NCBI RefSeq assembly: GCF_003591035.1
Contig: NZ_QYUO01000002.1
Location: 1,426,001-1,490,000 of the forward strand
Direction of reading: 5' to 3'
Length of the DNA stretch: 64,000 bases
Source: Noviherbaspirillum saxi
Lineage (GTDB): Bacteria > Pseudomonadota > Gammaproteobacteria > Burkholderiales > Burkholderiaceae_D
A program made the translations under genes and the position numbers. The notes beneath the pieces are model-generated. The model saw only the letters and a list, made by a program, of their open reading frames with translations. It was not told where the DNA came from and ran no database searches. Every line of letters starts with the position of its first letter. Within the stretch, counting starts at the first letter, position 1. Positions 53,612 to 62,780 of the stretch are shown in pieces.

Positions 53612-54580
53612 GTGACGTCTTCCGCTTTTCCACCGTGCAGGGTGCTGGTCGTCGGCGCCGGCGCGATCGGCAGTTTTTATGGTTCTCTGTTGCAGACGCA
53701 GGGCGCGGAGGTATCGGTCGTATGCCGGTCAGAACGCGAAGCCGTGTCCCGGGACGGCTTTCATATCGAAAGCAAACGCCTGAGCGACCGTGTATTCCGG
53801 CCGGCGCAGACGCTGGGCAGCGTCGCGGACTACCAGGGTGGGCCGCCGGATTTCCTGATCCTCAGTGTCAAGGTGGTGGAAGGAACCGACCGCGCCGCGC
53901 TGATCCGCGATGCGGTGGGGCCGCAAACCGCGATCGTGCTGATCGAAAACGGCGTGGAAATCGAAGAAGAGATCGCTGCCAGCTTTCCGGACAACGAGTT
54001 GATCAGCGCCCTCGCCTTTGTCCAGGTCAGCCGGGTCGGGCCGGGCAAGGTCAAGCACTTTGCCTACGGCGACCTGACCTTCGGCAATTACCCGTCCGGC
54101 CTGAGCGAACGCAGCCGGCAGCTCGGCGCCATGCTCGATAGCGCCGGGATAAAAAGCACACTGACTGAAGATGTCGTGACCGGCCGCTGGCAGAAGTGCC
54201 TGTGGAATGCGGTCTTCAATCCGATTTCGGTGCTGGGCGGCGTGCTCGACACCGGCCATATCCTGTCCGGCGCGGAAGGAGAAGCATTCGTGCGGCGCGC
54301 GATGCAGGAAGTCTGCGCGATCGCGGCTGCTACGGGGCATCCTTTGCCGCCGGCCCTCATCGATCAATTCATAGAAGGCACGCGCAAGGCGCCGCCTTAC
54401 AAAACCAGCATGGCGCTGGACTATGAAAACGGCCGCCCGATGGAAACCGAAGTCATACTCGGCAATGCGGTACGGGCGGGACGCCGGGAAAAGGTGGCAA
54501 TCCCGGCCCTGGAAAGCCTGTATGCGCTGATGAAGATGGTCGAACTCAAGCAGGCTTCGTCATCGACACCGCAGGGCTGA
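53612..54580 (+). CDS. 2-dehydropantoate 2-reductase family protein
   Basis: The GTG at 53612 with TGAGGA 5 nt before gives 322 residues; the upstream open frame adds a non-conserved 41 residues. It has the Rossmann loop VLVVGAGAIGSFYG, SVVCRSEREAVSRDG, the PanE/ApbA catalytic Lys in RWQKCLWNAVFNPISVLGGVLDTG and ETEVILGNAVRAGR in the helical domain. Enzymes of this family reduce ketopantoate for pantothenate synthesis with NADPH; since several paralogues usually exist, I do not assign panE. It is convergent with the M48 protease gene, 15 nt away. Confidence 0.9.
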   Translation: MTSSAFPPCRVLVVGAGAIGSFYGSLLQTQGAEVSVVCRSEREAVSRDGFHIESKRLSDRVFRPAQTLGSVADYQGGPPDFLILSVKVVEGTDRAALIRDAVGPQTAIVLIENGVEIEEEIAASFPDNELISALAFVQVSRVGPGKVKHFAYGDLTFGNYPSGLSERSRQLGAMLDSAGIKSTLTEDVVTGRWQKCLWNAVFNPISVLGGVLDTGHILSGAEGEAFVRRAMQEVCAIAAATGHPLPPALIDQFIEGTRKAPPYKTSMALDYENGRPMETEVILGNAVRAGRREKVAIPALESLYALMKMVELKQASSSTPQG

Positions 54581-54595
54581 AAGTTACAAAACCGT

Positions 54596-55471
54596 CTACT
54601 TCCGGAATTCGCCCAGTCGTACAGTGAGAGGCTGTCCCTGGCTCGCCGGCAGGCTGTCAAAACGATCCTGCATCAAGCGGTCCAGCATGTCTATGCGTGC
54701 GGACGGCGCGGGGTGCGTCTTGAAGAGCAGTGAAAATTCTCCATCGCCCGGGTTCTGCGCCTGCAGGGTTTGCAGTACGGAAGGCAGGCCGAACGCATCG
54801 TAGCCGGCACGCGCGGCGATCACGACGCCGAGGCGATCCGCTTCGAACTCGTCCTCCTTGTCGAGGCCGCTTGCATACAGTTTGCGTCCGACATTCATCA
54901 ATGCATTGCGTGCTTCCGTGTTGCCGCCCTTGTTGGCTGCGATGACAAAGTCCCCGAGCAAGGCCATGCCGGCATTCTTTTGCACTGCCCGCAAATGATG
55001 CTTTTTTAGCACGTGCCCGATTTCATGCGCGAGTACGCCAGCCAGTTCAGCTTCGCTGCGCATGCGTGCAAGCAGTCCACGGGTAACGAAAATATAGCCG
55101 CCTGGTGTAGCGAAAGCATTGAAGCCGGCGTCGTCCAACACGCCGAAAGTCCATGGCAGGTCTGGCCGTTCAGTCTGCAGCGCAAGCCACCGGCCCAGTG
55201 TATTGACGTAGCGTTGCAGTGCGGGATCGGCAACCAGGGGCTTGGCTCCGAGCAGGGTGGCAGCGAATTCCTGGCCGATGTGCACTTCTTCGGATTCATC
55301 CGGCTCGCGCGATGCCTTGGTCAGATTGCTGACGGTGTTGCCGATGTTGATTCCCCCCAGCTTGTCGCCGATCTTGCCCAGTCCCGGGAGCGAAAACGGC
55401 AGTTGCGCACTGGCGGTCACCGCCGTTGCGGCAAATGTGAGGCCGACGATAGCTTTGACAATGTGGCGCAT
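54596..55471 (-). CDS. M48-family metalloprotease with signal peptide
   Basis: The ATG at 55471 (GGAGGG upstream) gives 291 residues. A signal peptide (MRHIVKAIVGLTFAATAVTASA) precedes an M48 protease whose zinc site is HEIGH at 149-153 (GVLAHEIGHVLKKHHL). A third acidic ligand lies in EDEFEADRLGV (about 205). The N-terminal part with PALQRYVNTLGRWLALQ and the loop FNAFATPGGYIFVTRGLL are also typical. It is a soluble, export-directed relative of BepA/YfgC, which helps outer-membrane protein assembly and degrades misfolded clients; without the TPR domain of BepA it is closer to small YcaL-like lipoprotease relatives. It is the third gene of the cyclase-SH3-protease operon, its ATG being 1 nt after the SH3 gene stop. 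Confidence 0.92.
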   Translation of the reverse strand: MRHIVKAIVGLTFAATAVTASAQLPFSLPGLGKIGDKLGGINIGNTVSNLTKASREPDESEEVHIGQEFAATLLGAKPLVADPALQRYVNTLGRWLALQTERPDLPWTFGVLDDAGFNAFATPGGYIFVTRGLLARMRSEAELAGVLAHEIGHVLKKHHLRAVQKNAGMALLGDFVIAANKGGNTEARNALMNVGRKLYASGLDKEDEFEADRLGVVIAARAGYDAFGLPSVLQTLQAQNPGDGEFSLLFKTHPAPSARIDMLDRLMQDRFDSLPASQGQPLTVRLGEFRK

Positions 55472-55472
55472 C

Positions 55473-56015
55473 TCAGCTTCCCTCCATGTTGCGTGTGGCG
55501 GCCGTTTGCGGCTCCGGCAAGTAATCGACCTTGAGCGGCGACAGCTTGCTGCGATCGGCAAACGCCTGGGCGGCATTGCGATCCGTGCTAAAGCGCTGGG
55601 CCTTGTTCAGTTCGGCGGGATTGGCTTGCGCATGCTGCAGATCTTCTTCGGACAGGCCGCGCACACCGGTGGTAACGGTCGCGGTGTTCGACGTGCGTCC
55701 GGACGATAGCAAGCTGTTGAGCGCACCGAGCGGATTGCCGCTGACCGGTGCGGCGCTGGGAGCGGCGGCCGAATTTTCCTGCTTCAACGCGAGCATGCGT
55801 ACCCAGCCACTTTGGCCAGCCGCGGTCTTGACCTGGGTCCATGCGCCTTTGCGTGCAATGACCTCGACCCTGGTGTTTTCGGGCAGGCTTGCCACGCTGC
55901 TTGCATCGGACTGAGCGTGCGACTGCAGGTCGGTCGCGCGGCTGGTCAGCGCGGATTCGGCGTACGCCATGCCGGACGCCAGCATGGCAGCCAATGCCAG
56001 AGGCAGATATTTCAT
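55473..56015 (-). CDS. Secreted bacterial SH3-domain protein
   Basis: The 180-residue protein has a signal peptide (MKYLPLALAAMLASGMAYA). A bacterial SH3 fold follows (about 22-80: ALTSRATDLQSHAQSDASSVASLPENTRVEVIARKGAWTQVKTAAGQSGWVRMLAL), then an Ala/Ser-rich linker and a C-terminal segment of its own (VRGLSEEDLQHAQANPAELNKAQRFSTDRNAAQAFADRSKLSPLKVDYLPEP). SH3 domains of this class bind peptidoglycan or proteins at the cell envelope. Its ATG overlaps the stop of the cyclase gene (56012-56015), and the protease gene begins 1 nt after its own stop, so all three are translationally coupled. The operon layout suggests that the three proteins serve one envelope-linked response. Confidence 0.85.
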   Translation of the reverse strand: MKYLPLALAAMLASGMAYAESALTSRATDLQSHAQSDASSVASLPENTRVEVIARKGAWTQVKTAAGQSGWVRMLALKQENSAAAPSAAPVSGNPLGALNSLLSSGRTSNTATVTTGVRGLSEEDLQHAQANPAELNKAQRFSTDRNAAQAFADRSKLSPLKVDYLPEPQTAATRNMEGS

Positions 56016-57895
56016 GCGGTTTTTCTCCTTGGTTCAAATAGCTCGACGGCTGCCAGGCGCCCTTTCACCGCAAACGCGCCATGATGGCAAAAATCCGTCT
56101 CATCCTGTACGCCCGCCGCGCGCATCGTGTCCTCGGTCACGAGCACGCGCGCCACGCCCTTGGTCAATCCTTCGACGCGGCTGGCAAGATTGACGGTGTC
56201 GCCAATCGCGGTGTAATCCAGTTTGCGTTGCGCGCCGATGAACCCGACCACCGCAGGGCCCGTATGCACGCCGATGCCCACATCGAAATCGCCGGTGTCG
56301 GAACCTTCGGCGGCCAGTTCCTGTTTGAATTCAATCAGCACCTGCTGCATTTCCAGCGCCGCTGCCACCGCGCGCCGCGCATGCAGCGGGTCTTCCAGTG
56401 GTGCGCCCCAGAATGCCATGATGCAGTCGCCGATAAACTTGTCGAGGGTTCCGCCATGACGGAACACCACTTCCACCTGCCGTTCGAAATAACGGTTGAG
56501 CAGCTTGACCACTTCCTGCGGCGGGCGACTCTCCGACAGCGTCGTGAAGCCGCGAATATCGGAAAAGAGCACGGTGATATCGCGGGTACGGCCGGACAGG
56601 CTTTCGACGGTTTCGCCCTGGTCGATGATCTGTCGCACCACATTCGGGTTCAAGAAGCGGCCGAACAGCGAGACTGCCTGTTCGCGCGCACGTCGTTCAC
56701 GCAGATAGCCGGCAAGGGCCGCGCACAGAAAACAAATCCACGCAAACACGAGCGGTGTGACGACCGGCAGCAGCCAGCCGCCCGCAAGCGCCGCATCGGC
56801 GGTCATTACCGCAGCAAGGGAAAGCGTGACCAGCAATGCCCCCGTCAGCATCGGATGCAGGCGGCGGGAGAAAGCTACGGCGGCCAATGCGATCAGGACC
56901 GCTCCCAATACGAACGATGCAATTTTCGGGGCCGGCGTCAGGCTGCGGTCAGTGACAAGGTTATCGATCGCCACGGCGAGGATGTCGACACCCGGATAAC
57001 CCGTATCGAGCGGCGTCAGATGATGATCGAAGGATCCGGCGGCCGATGAGCCGATCACGACGATCCTGTTGCGAAACAGTTGATCGAGCGCACGCATTTC
57101 ATCGGTAGTCAGGGTCGGCCGCTGTTCGGTCAGCAAGCGGTACAGCTCGCTGTAGCGCAAGCGCTTGTGACCTGCTTTCGGCCAGCGCATCATGAATTCC
57201 GCCTGTGCCGGAATCCGCCTACCGAATTCGCTCGCCACCCGCGCCGGGAGCGATGGAAGGCGATAGCCGCCAACCTCCGTATGCAAGCGATAGCGGCGTA
57301 ATACGCCGTCTTCGTCTTCGATACTGTTGACCAGGCCCAGCCGCCATGCGGATTGCTCGATTGCGGCCGGCAACATAAGGGCTGCACGCGCATCGGGATT
57401 GCCGCTCGCGATGCCGAAGGCGGGTGCGAGGCCATGCAGGGAATTGCCTGATGCATCGAGCGATGGATGCGCCCGCACCGCGGACAAGAAAACATGTGGA
57501 GTGGCGCGAATCGCCTCGGAGAGACGGGCGTCGCTCTTTGGCCGCTTCAAGTCCCTTTCTGCAAACGCGATGTCGAAGACAACGGCGCGCGGTGCAAATT
57601 CTGCCAGCCCTTCCAGCAGGTCGGCATGGATTTCACGCGGCCATGACCACAGGCCGGCAATGTCTTGCATGGCCTCGAGGCTGGCATCGTCGATATCGAC
57701 AATGACGATGCCCGGATCGGCGGCATAGTCTGCGGCGTGACGGCGCATGAATACATCCGACAGCCGCAGCTCGGTGGTCGCCAGCGTATGAACGGCGAAC
57801 ATCTCCAGCGCCATCAGCCCGATCAGGGCAAGCGCAAGAACAGAATGCCGGGACAGCGCCCGGTGCCGGAATGGTGAAGTCGAGAAGAGCTGCAT
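56012..57895 (-). CDS. CHASE2 sensor adenylate cyclase
   Basis: The 627-residue membrane protein has an N-terminal helix (VLALALIGLMALEMFAVHTL) and a periplasmic CHASE2 sensor region (about 40-300: LRLSDVFMRRH, IVIVDIDDASLEAM, VFDIAFAERD, then RNRIVVIGSSAAGSFDHHLTPLDTGYPGVDILAVAIDNL). Three or so helices follow (about 320-400), and a class III nucleotide cyclase domain at about 440-600. Metal-binding Asp lies in VLFSDIRGFTTLSE and FIGDCIMAFWGAP, and the adenine contacts are plausible from DYTAIGDTVNLASRVEGL. It makes cAMP in response to an unknown periplasmic signal. It begins the operon with the SH3 protein and M48 protease, and its promoter lies right of a terminator at 58025-58058. Confidence 0.93.
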   Translation of the reverse strand: MQLFSTSPFRHRALSRHSVLALALIGLMALEMFAVHTLATTELRLSDVFMRRHAADYAADPGIVIVDIDDASLEAMQDIAGLWSWPREIHADLLEGLAEFAPRAVVFDIAFAERDLKRPKSDARLSEAIRATPHVFLSAVRAHPSLDASGNSLHGLAPAFGIASGNPDARAALMLPAAIEQSAWRLGLVNSIEDEDGVLRRYRLHTEVGGYRLPSLPARVASEFGRRIPAQAEFMMRWPKAGHKRLRYSELYRLLTEQRPTLTTDEMRALDQLFRNRIVVIGSSAAGSFDHHLTPLDTGYPGVDILAVAIDNLVTDRSLTPAPKIASFVLGAVLIALAAVAFSRRLHPMLTGALLVTLSLAAVMTADAALAGGWLLPVVTPLVFAWICFLCAALAGYLRERRAREQAVSLFGRFLNPNVVRQIIDQGETVESLSGRTRDITVLFSDIRGFTTLSESRPPQEVVKLLNRYFERQVEVVFRHGGTLDKFIGDCIMAFWGAPLEDPLHARRAVAAALEMQQVLIEFKQELAAEGSDTGDFDVGIGVHTGPAVVGFIGAQRKLDYTAIGDTVNLASRVEGLTKGVARVLVTEDTMRAAGVQDETDFCHHGAFAVKGRLAAVELFEPRRKTA

Positions 57896-58024
57896 ACGGC
57901 AGCACCTCCCGCGCCGCCGGATATATATTGATATAAAGCAATATTAACCGGGTGCGGAAGGAAGTGCCACCCGAACCGGCATAAGGCGGTCGCGGTGGCC
58001 CGCGCCGCGTTGTTTGGACGGCCA

Positions 58025-58058
58025 TAAAAAAACCCCGGCGCATGCCTGCGTCGGGGTT
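58025..58058 (-). terminator. Strong terminator after the prolyl-hydroxylase-like gene
   Basis: AACCCCGGCGCA (58031-58042) pairs with TGCGTCGGGGTT (58047-58058) around a 4-nt loop, with one G-T. The A-run at 58025-58031 gives a T-run on the minus strand, the transcript end for the gene at 58100-58960. It also insulates the cyclase operon. Confidence 0.9.
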
Positions 58059-58099
58059 AAAACAGCCTTCGAGGAGAAGTTGATGATGCCGAAATGGCT

Positions 58100-58960
58100 C
58101 TAACGGTATTCGCGCTGCCTCAGCCACTTGGTGGCGATCACCTTGACGCCGCGTGCGACCGGCTCGCCGGCGTGCAGCGTCTTCTGGTCGGGATTGCCGT
58201 AATGGTCGGTATTAAGAAAGCAGACAGCGGAGCCCTTCTTGGGCTGCACCTGCAATCCGATATTCGGGAAGGATGTGCCGCCGCCCTCCTCCACCTCGCT
58301 GAGGTACATGATGATGGTCGCGACCCGCTGCCCGCCGCGCTCGAGATGCTTGCGCGGCCCGGGTGACGCCGCATCGAACCAGTCGTAGTGTGGGCGGTAT
58401 TCGTTATCTTTCTCGTAACGAAGCACTTGCAAGCCTTCGCCGTTTTCCACCGGCCAGTCGATCAGCGCCGCGAGGCGGTTTTCGATGCGCGACACCAGTT
58501 CGCATTCGCCGCGCTGCAGCATGGCGCCGCGACTGCTGCGATGGGCATGCACTTGAGTACTGCCGTCGCGGTCCGACACGACAGGCGAACGCTCAAGCCG
58601 GCTTTCGGTATAAGCGATCATCGCATCGCATTCTTCATCGCTCAGCACATTGCCGAACAAAACCACGCGCGGCGCTTGGAGCGAAAGCAGTACCTGCACC
58701 TGACGATCAAGCGCCTGGATGGTATTGGATGCGCCATCCAGGCGAGGCATCGGTTGAATGGCGGGAGCTTGCGCCTGTCCGTCGCCGCTGCGATGCAGCG
58801 CTTCGTCGATCGCTGCCCGTGCAAGCTGCCCGTCGAAATGGCCATCGCGGACCATGATCGCGGCCATTTCGTCCGGATGGCAGGAGCGCGCCAGGTTTGC
58901 ATTGATCCATGCCTGCCATTCCTTTGGCAAAGCAACAAGTGCGGAATTCATCATCATCAT
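58100..58960 (-). CDS. Prolyl 4-hydroxylase-like 2-oxoglutarate/Fe(II) dioxygenase
   Basis: The 286-residue protein has a C-terminal P4Hc domain. The iron ligands are His191 and Asp193 (RPHYDWFD) and His263 (KTLHAGEPV), with Lys273 (GVKVIATKW) for 2-oxoglutarate. An unusual N-terminal part of about 100 residues (ALVALPKEWQAWINANLARSCHPDEMAAIMVRDGHFDGQLARAAIDEALH) looks like a small helical substrate module. The start lies in a tandem run of four Met codons, so the exact first residue is uncertain. Bacterial enzymes of this kind hydroxylate Pro in proteins such as EF-Tu or act on free substrates; no partner is visible here. It is monocistronic, closed by a strong terminator. Confidence 0.92.
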   Translation of the reverse strand: MMMMNSALVALPKEWQAWINANLARSCHPDEMAAIMVRDGHFDGQLARAAIDEALHRSGDGQAQAPAIQPMPRLDGASNTIQALDRQVQVLLSLQAPRVVLFGNVLSDEECDAMIAYTESRLERSPVVSDRDGSTQVHAHRSSRGAMLQRGECELVSRIENRLAALIDWPVENGEGLQVLRYEKDNEYRPHYDWFDAASPGPRKHLERGGQRVATIIMYLSEVEEGGGTSFPNIGLQVQPKKGSAVCFLNTDHYGNPDQKTLHAGEPVARGVKVIATKWLRQREYR

Positions 58961-59195
58961 GCTAAGTATCTCTCGCGTTAAACATTACCGCGCATGACAG
59001 ATCTGCAAGATTGCTTGCCGCCTTCGCTGGCGCTGCCTTACGGGTATTTCTGTGACGCAAGACTCCCTTAATGGTTCCTCATGAGCATCAATTATCCTTA
59101 CTACGCTTGCAAGTTGTATATCGGGAAAAGGATGAATTGAAAGGTCAGCGAAAAAACATGAATTTAAGACTTTTCCTACGATTAAGAACTTGGTA

Positions 59196-60179
59196 TTAAG
59201 GCATCAGTTTTTGCCACGGTGTGTTTATTCTCCAGTGTGTTGCCCATGTATCAGGCAGCACCAGGGATAACGCGCCGATATCGGTGACCATGGTGCCCAA
59301 CCCCGATGGCGTGATCGTCACGCCGTCCGTCAGTGCAGGGAAACGGCTTTCGACTTCCGCCTTTACCAGCGGCGCAAGCCATTCGCCGTGATGCACCCAC
59401 ACGCTGCCGCCGATCACAAAGCGTCTTGTGTCGAGCGTCGCGGTCAGGTTATACAGCGTCCGCCCGAACCATTTGGCCGCCTCGGCCGCAACCTGTCGCG
59501 CATCCGTTCTACCGTCACGCGCCGCATTGAACAGGTTCGCAGCCGTCATGTTTAACCGGTTCGCAAGATTGCGACCGGATATCAGACTTTCGATATCGCC
59601 CCGGTTGCCGCATCCGCAGACCGCATCTTCCTGTTCATTCATCAGCATGTGGCCGGCATGCCCGGCATTGCCATGCTTGCCGCGCAACAGGCGGCCGTCC
59701 ACGCACAGGCCGAACCCGATCCCGGTGCTCCAGGTGACATACACGCAATTGGGTTCGTCCTGCACTGCGCCGAAAGCGCGCTCTCCCGCGAGCGCGGCGA
59801 CGCAATCATTTTCGATGACCACGCGCGAATATTTTTCCCGTAACACTTGTTCCAGCGGCACGGTTTTCCAATCGTTCGGAAGATCGTTAGCCTTGGCGCC
59901 CGCGCCGCAGATATTCGGCGTCGACAAGGCGAGCAACCCATCCTCCAATACGAACGGGCCGCATGAGGCCACGCCGATGCTGTCGATCCGGTCGTCGGGG
60001 ATACCGGCTTGACGACAGGCTGTTTGCAGAAGTTCGATGGCCTTTTCAGGCAGTGCGCGCCGGGTACCCGACTTCGGGGTCGGCGCCGTGATCCGTGCGA
60101 GCGGCCCTTCCGGTCCCGCCACAATGGCGGCGATCTTCGTGCCGCCGATATCCAGCGCGCCAATGTAGTGATCCTGCAT
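59196..60179 (-). CDS. ROK-family sugar kinase (probable glucokinase)
   Basis: The 327-residue kinase has the ROK phosphate loop (ALDIGGTKIAAIV near residue 8-20), the catalytic Asp in VVIENDCVAALAGE and STGIGFGLCVDGRLLRGKHGNAGHAGHM. The zinc-binding site is atypical (CGCGNRGDIESLISG), with Asp replacing the usual third Cys. ROK kinases phosphorylate glucose, fructose or amino sugars. It is the last gene of the trehalose operon, 32 nt after the GH15 gene, so phosphorylating glucose released from trehalose or glucans is a good guess. The C-terminus is normal length. It begins MQDHYIGALD at an ATG with no strong ribosome site. Confidence 0.9.
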   Translation of the reverse strand: MQDHYIGALDIGGTKIAAIVAGPEGPLARITAPTPKSGTRRALPEKAIELLQTACRQAGIPDDRIDSIGVASCGPFVLEDGLLALSTPNICGAGAKANDLPNDWKTVPLEQVLREKYSRVVIENDCVAALAGERAFGAVQDEPNCVYVTWSTGIGFGLCVDGRLLRGKHGNAGHAGHMLMNEQEDAVCGCGNRGDIESLISGRNLANRLNMTAANLFNAARDGRTDARQVAAEAAKWFGRTLYNLTATLDTRRFVIGGSVWVHHGEWLAPLVKAEVESRFPALTDGVTITPSGLGTMVTDIGALSLVLPDTWATHWRINTPWQKLMP

Positions 60180-60211
60180 AATTGCTCCGTTTCAATGCGT
60201 TTCAATGCGTC

Positions 60212-61999
60212 TCAATACGCCTTATCCCAGGCAATGCTAAGCCTCGATGCGCACTGGATCAACCCTACCATGCTGTAGGTCTGCGGAAAATTTCCCCACA
60301 ATTCTCCGCTTTCAAGCGATACATCTTCCGCCAGCAATCCCAGGTGATTGCATTTCCCGAGCACATTTTCGAACAGCTTGCGTGCCCGCTCGGTTTCGCC
60401 CATTTTGGCGAGCGCAAGTATCCACCATAAGGTGCATACAAGAAAAGCCGACTCGGGCCGGCCGAAATCGTCTTCCTCGTCATATCGCAACAGAAAGTCA
60501 CCGCGACGCAAATGCTTTTCCACCGTATTGACGGTGGCGACAAAGCGCGGATCATTAGGTGCGAGAAACTGGAACTCGGCCATCAGCAAGAGGCTGGCGT
60601 CGACCCGGTCGCCCTGAAAGGTGGACACAAAACTGCCGATCACGGGATTCCATGCAGCCTCGCAGATATCCTGATGAATGTCCTTCGCATGCATGGCCCA
60701 TTGCGTCTGCCGTTCGGGTAATCCAAGATGGCCGGCGATCACCGCAAGCCGATGGCAGGCAGCCCAGCACATGATGCTGGAAAAGGTATGTACCCGCCGC
60801 GAACCGCGCAATTCCCAGATGCCGGAATCGGGCTGCCGGTAACAGCGCACCGCTTGTTCACCGAGACGTTCCAGGTCGAGAAACATGTGCCGCCCGGCCG
60901 GACGTTCAAGCCGGGTATCGAAAAACGCCTGCGTACTGGCCAGCACCGCTGCGCCGAATACATCGTTCTGTACCTGACCGTAGGCGAGGTTGCCGATCCT
61001 TACCGGCCCCATCCCGCGATAACCATCCAGGCCGGGGGCAATGCGCTCTTCAAGCACGGCCTCGCGCCGTATGCCATAGACCGGTTGCAGCGGCGCATCG
61101 CGACTGTCGGCGATGATGTTGAGAATATAGTCGAGGTAATGTTCCATGGTCCCGGTCGCGCCAAGACTGTTGAGAGCATTGACCACAAAGTAGGCGTCGC
61201 GCAGCCAGCAATAGCGATAATCCCAGTTGCGGCCGCTGCCGGGCGCCTCGGGAATGGAAGTCGTCACCGCAGCGACGATGGCGCCGGTGTCGTCGAAGGC
61301 ATTGAGCTTCAGGGTAATTGCCGCGCGGATCACGACTTCCTGCCACTCGAAAGGGATGGCAAGATTGCGCACCCAGCGATGCCAGTAGGCGCGCGTCTTT
61401 TCATAGAAGGAACGGCCTACATCGTGCGCCGCGCCGTCCACCGTTTCATCCGGTCCCATCAACAGCGTCACGCTTTCATGCAGAAAGAAGGGACGCTTGT
61501 CGAGCACCGAGGTCAGCGATGCATCGGTGGTCAGGCGCATCGATTGCGACAAGCCGATGTACGACACATGATGCGCACCGGAGCGCGTTTCGGCGCGGCC
61601 GTCGCCGTAGCCGACCGCCGGAGCGACATGCAGCGTGATACGCGGGCGCCCGGCAGTGCGCCGCACGATGCGCACCACCATTGCCGGCGCAAACATCCGA
61701 CCATGCAGATAGAAGCGCGGGGCGAAATCCACCAATTCTATGCCATTGCCGCCGCTATCGCGCATGCGCGTTACCAGAATGGCGGAATTGCGCTCATAGT
61801 ACTGATCGATCGCCACCACATCGTCGAGCGTGACACCAATTTCGCCAATGGCGGCTTCCCGCTGTTCGGACCGCAGCAACGAGCAGCATATGGGATCGCT
61901 ATCGAAATAGGGATAACACCACCAGACGATAGACCCGCGCTTGTCGACCAATGCGCTAGTGCGCGAATTGCCGATCAAGCCGAGGTCAAGCGTCGTCAT
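60212..61999 (-). CDS. Glycoside hydrolase family 15 protein (glucoamylase/trehalase-like)
   Basis: The 595-residue protein begins MTTLDLGLIGNSRTSALVDKRGSIVWWCYPYFDS, the N-terminal beta-sandwich of bacterial GH15 relatives, and continues with the alpha6/alpha6 barrel catalytic segments (NWDYRYCWLRDAYF and ESGELWGNFPQTYSMVGLIQCA near the end, which contain the two catalytic Glu). GH15 enzymes release glucose from alpha-glucans; some actinobacterial and proteobacterial members split trehalose. Its gene overlaps otsB by four bases and is followed by a sugar kinase gene, so a trehalose recycling role is a fair inference. No signal peptide is seen, so it acts inside the cell. Confidence 0.93.
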   Translation of the reverse strand: MTTLDLGLIGNSRTSALVDKRGSIVWWCYPYFDSDPICCSLLRSEQREAAIGEIGVTLDDVVAIDQYYERNSAILVTRMRDSGGNGIELVDFAPRFYLHGRMFAPAMVVRIVRRTAGRPRITLHVAPAVGYGDGRAETRSGAHHVSYIGLSQSMRLTTDASLTSVLDKRPFFLHESVTLLMGPDETVDGAAHDVGRSFYEKTRAYWHRWVRNLAIPFEWQEVVIRAAITLKLNAFDDTGAIVAAVTTSIPEAPGSGRNWDYRYCWLRDAYFVVNALNSLGATGTMEHYLDYILNIIADSRDAPLQPVYGIRREAVLEERIAPGLDGYRGMGPVRIGNLAYGQVQNDVFGAAVLASTQAFFDTRLERPAGRHMFLDLERLGEQAVRCYRQPDSGIWELRGSRRVHTFSSIMCWAACHRLAVIAGHLGLPERQTQWAMHAKDIHQDICEAAWNPVIGSFVSTFQGDRVDASLLLMAEFQFLAPNDPRFVATVNTVEKHLRRGDFLLRYDEEDDFGRPESAFLVCTLWWILALAKMGETERARKLFENVLGKCNHLGLLAEDVSLESGELWGNFPQTYSMVGLIQCASRLSIAWDKAY

Positions 62000-62778
62000 G
62001 CGCGCTCCGCTGCGGGCCGGCCTGCAAGCCGGACAATCAATTCATCCAGCAAACGCAGAATGTCGCGCGGATAAGGCAGGAAAAAATCTGCCGCGCTTTC
62101 CGCAGAGTGTTCGATACGCACCGATAACACCTCGGGTCTACGCATACGGAAAACGTCTTCATCCGTGACATCGTCGCCGACATAGAGCGCACCGGCCGCA
62201 TCACCGAGTTCCATCAGGCGCAGCAAGGCACTCCCCTTGTGGCAAGCATCCTGCGCCAGCAGATTGAATACGCATTTCCCGGCAACCACACGCGGCGCAG
62301 GCGACAGGCCGGCAAACAAATTCTCCAGCTGTCTTGCGCTTTGATCCACATCCTCCACCTGGCGGTAGTGCACGGACAATGAATAGCGCTTGTCTTCGAG
62401 CTGGATGCCGCGATCGAACTCAGGCTTTGCCAATGCAAGATCCAGTTGCACGCGCCAGGTGCTGCAGGTCGCCTCGTGCTCGGCGGCGAGCCCTTCCCAG
62501 CCGGGTACGCCTTCCAGGCCATGATTGCCGACGACAAAGTCAGGCTTGAAACCCAGGCGTGCACTGATATCGAGCACCGAGCGCCCGGTGATGATGGCAA
62601 CCGGCGCAAGCTTTGCCAGTACCAGCAGCCTTTCGCGAATACTGTCCGGCAAGCGGGCTTCATCCGGAATCGCCACGATAGGCGCCAGGGTGCCATCGAA
62701 ATCGAATGCGCACAACATGTGGCCGTTCACAAGCTTGTCGAGGCGTTTGACGCCTGCGTCTGAAAAAAGAGGTCCCAT
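61996..62778 (-). CDS. otsB: Trehalose-6-phosphate phosphatase
   Basis: The 260-residue HAD-type phosphatase removes phosphate from trehalose 6-phosphate. The nucleophile Asp26 and acid Asp28 lie in CAFDFDGTLAPI. The other HAD motifs are IITGRS and GDDVTDEDVF, and the cap has the family ELHRFRVE-like VHYRQVEDVDQS and GKCVFNLLAQDACHKGSAL. The stop overlaps the GH15 ATG (61996-61999), and otsA ends 2 nt before its start, so all are coupled. In betaproteobacteria the product serves osmotic and desiccation protection. Confidence 0.96.
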   Translation of the reverse strand: MGPLFSDAGVKRLDKLVNGHMLCAFDFDGTLAPIVAIPDEARLPDSIRERLLVLAKLAPVAIITGRSVLDISARLGFKPDFVVGNHGLEGVPGWEGLAAEHEATCSTWRVQLDLALAKPEFDRGIQLEDKRYSLSVHYRQVEDVDQSARQLENLFAGLSPAPRVVAGKCVFNLLAQDACHKGSALLRLMELGDAAGALYVGDDVTDEDVFRMRRPEVLSVRIEHSAESAADFFLPYPRDILRLLDELIVRLAGRPAAERA

Positions 62779-62780
62779 GT

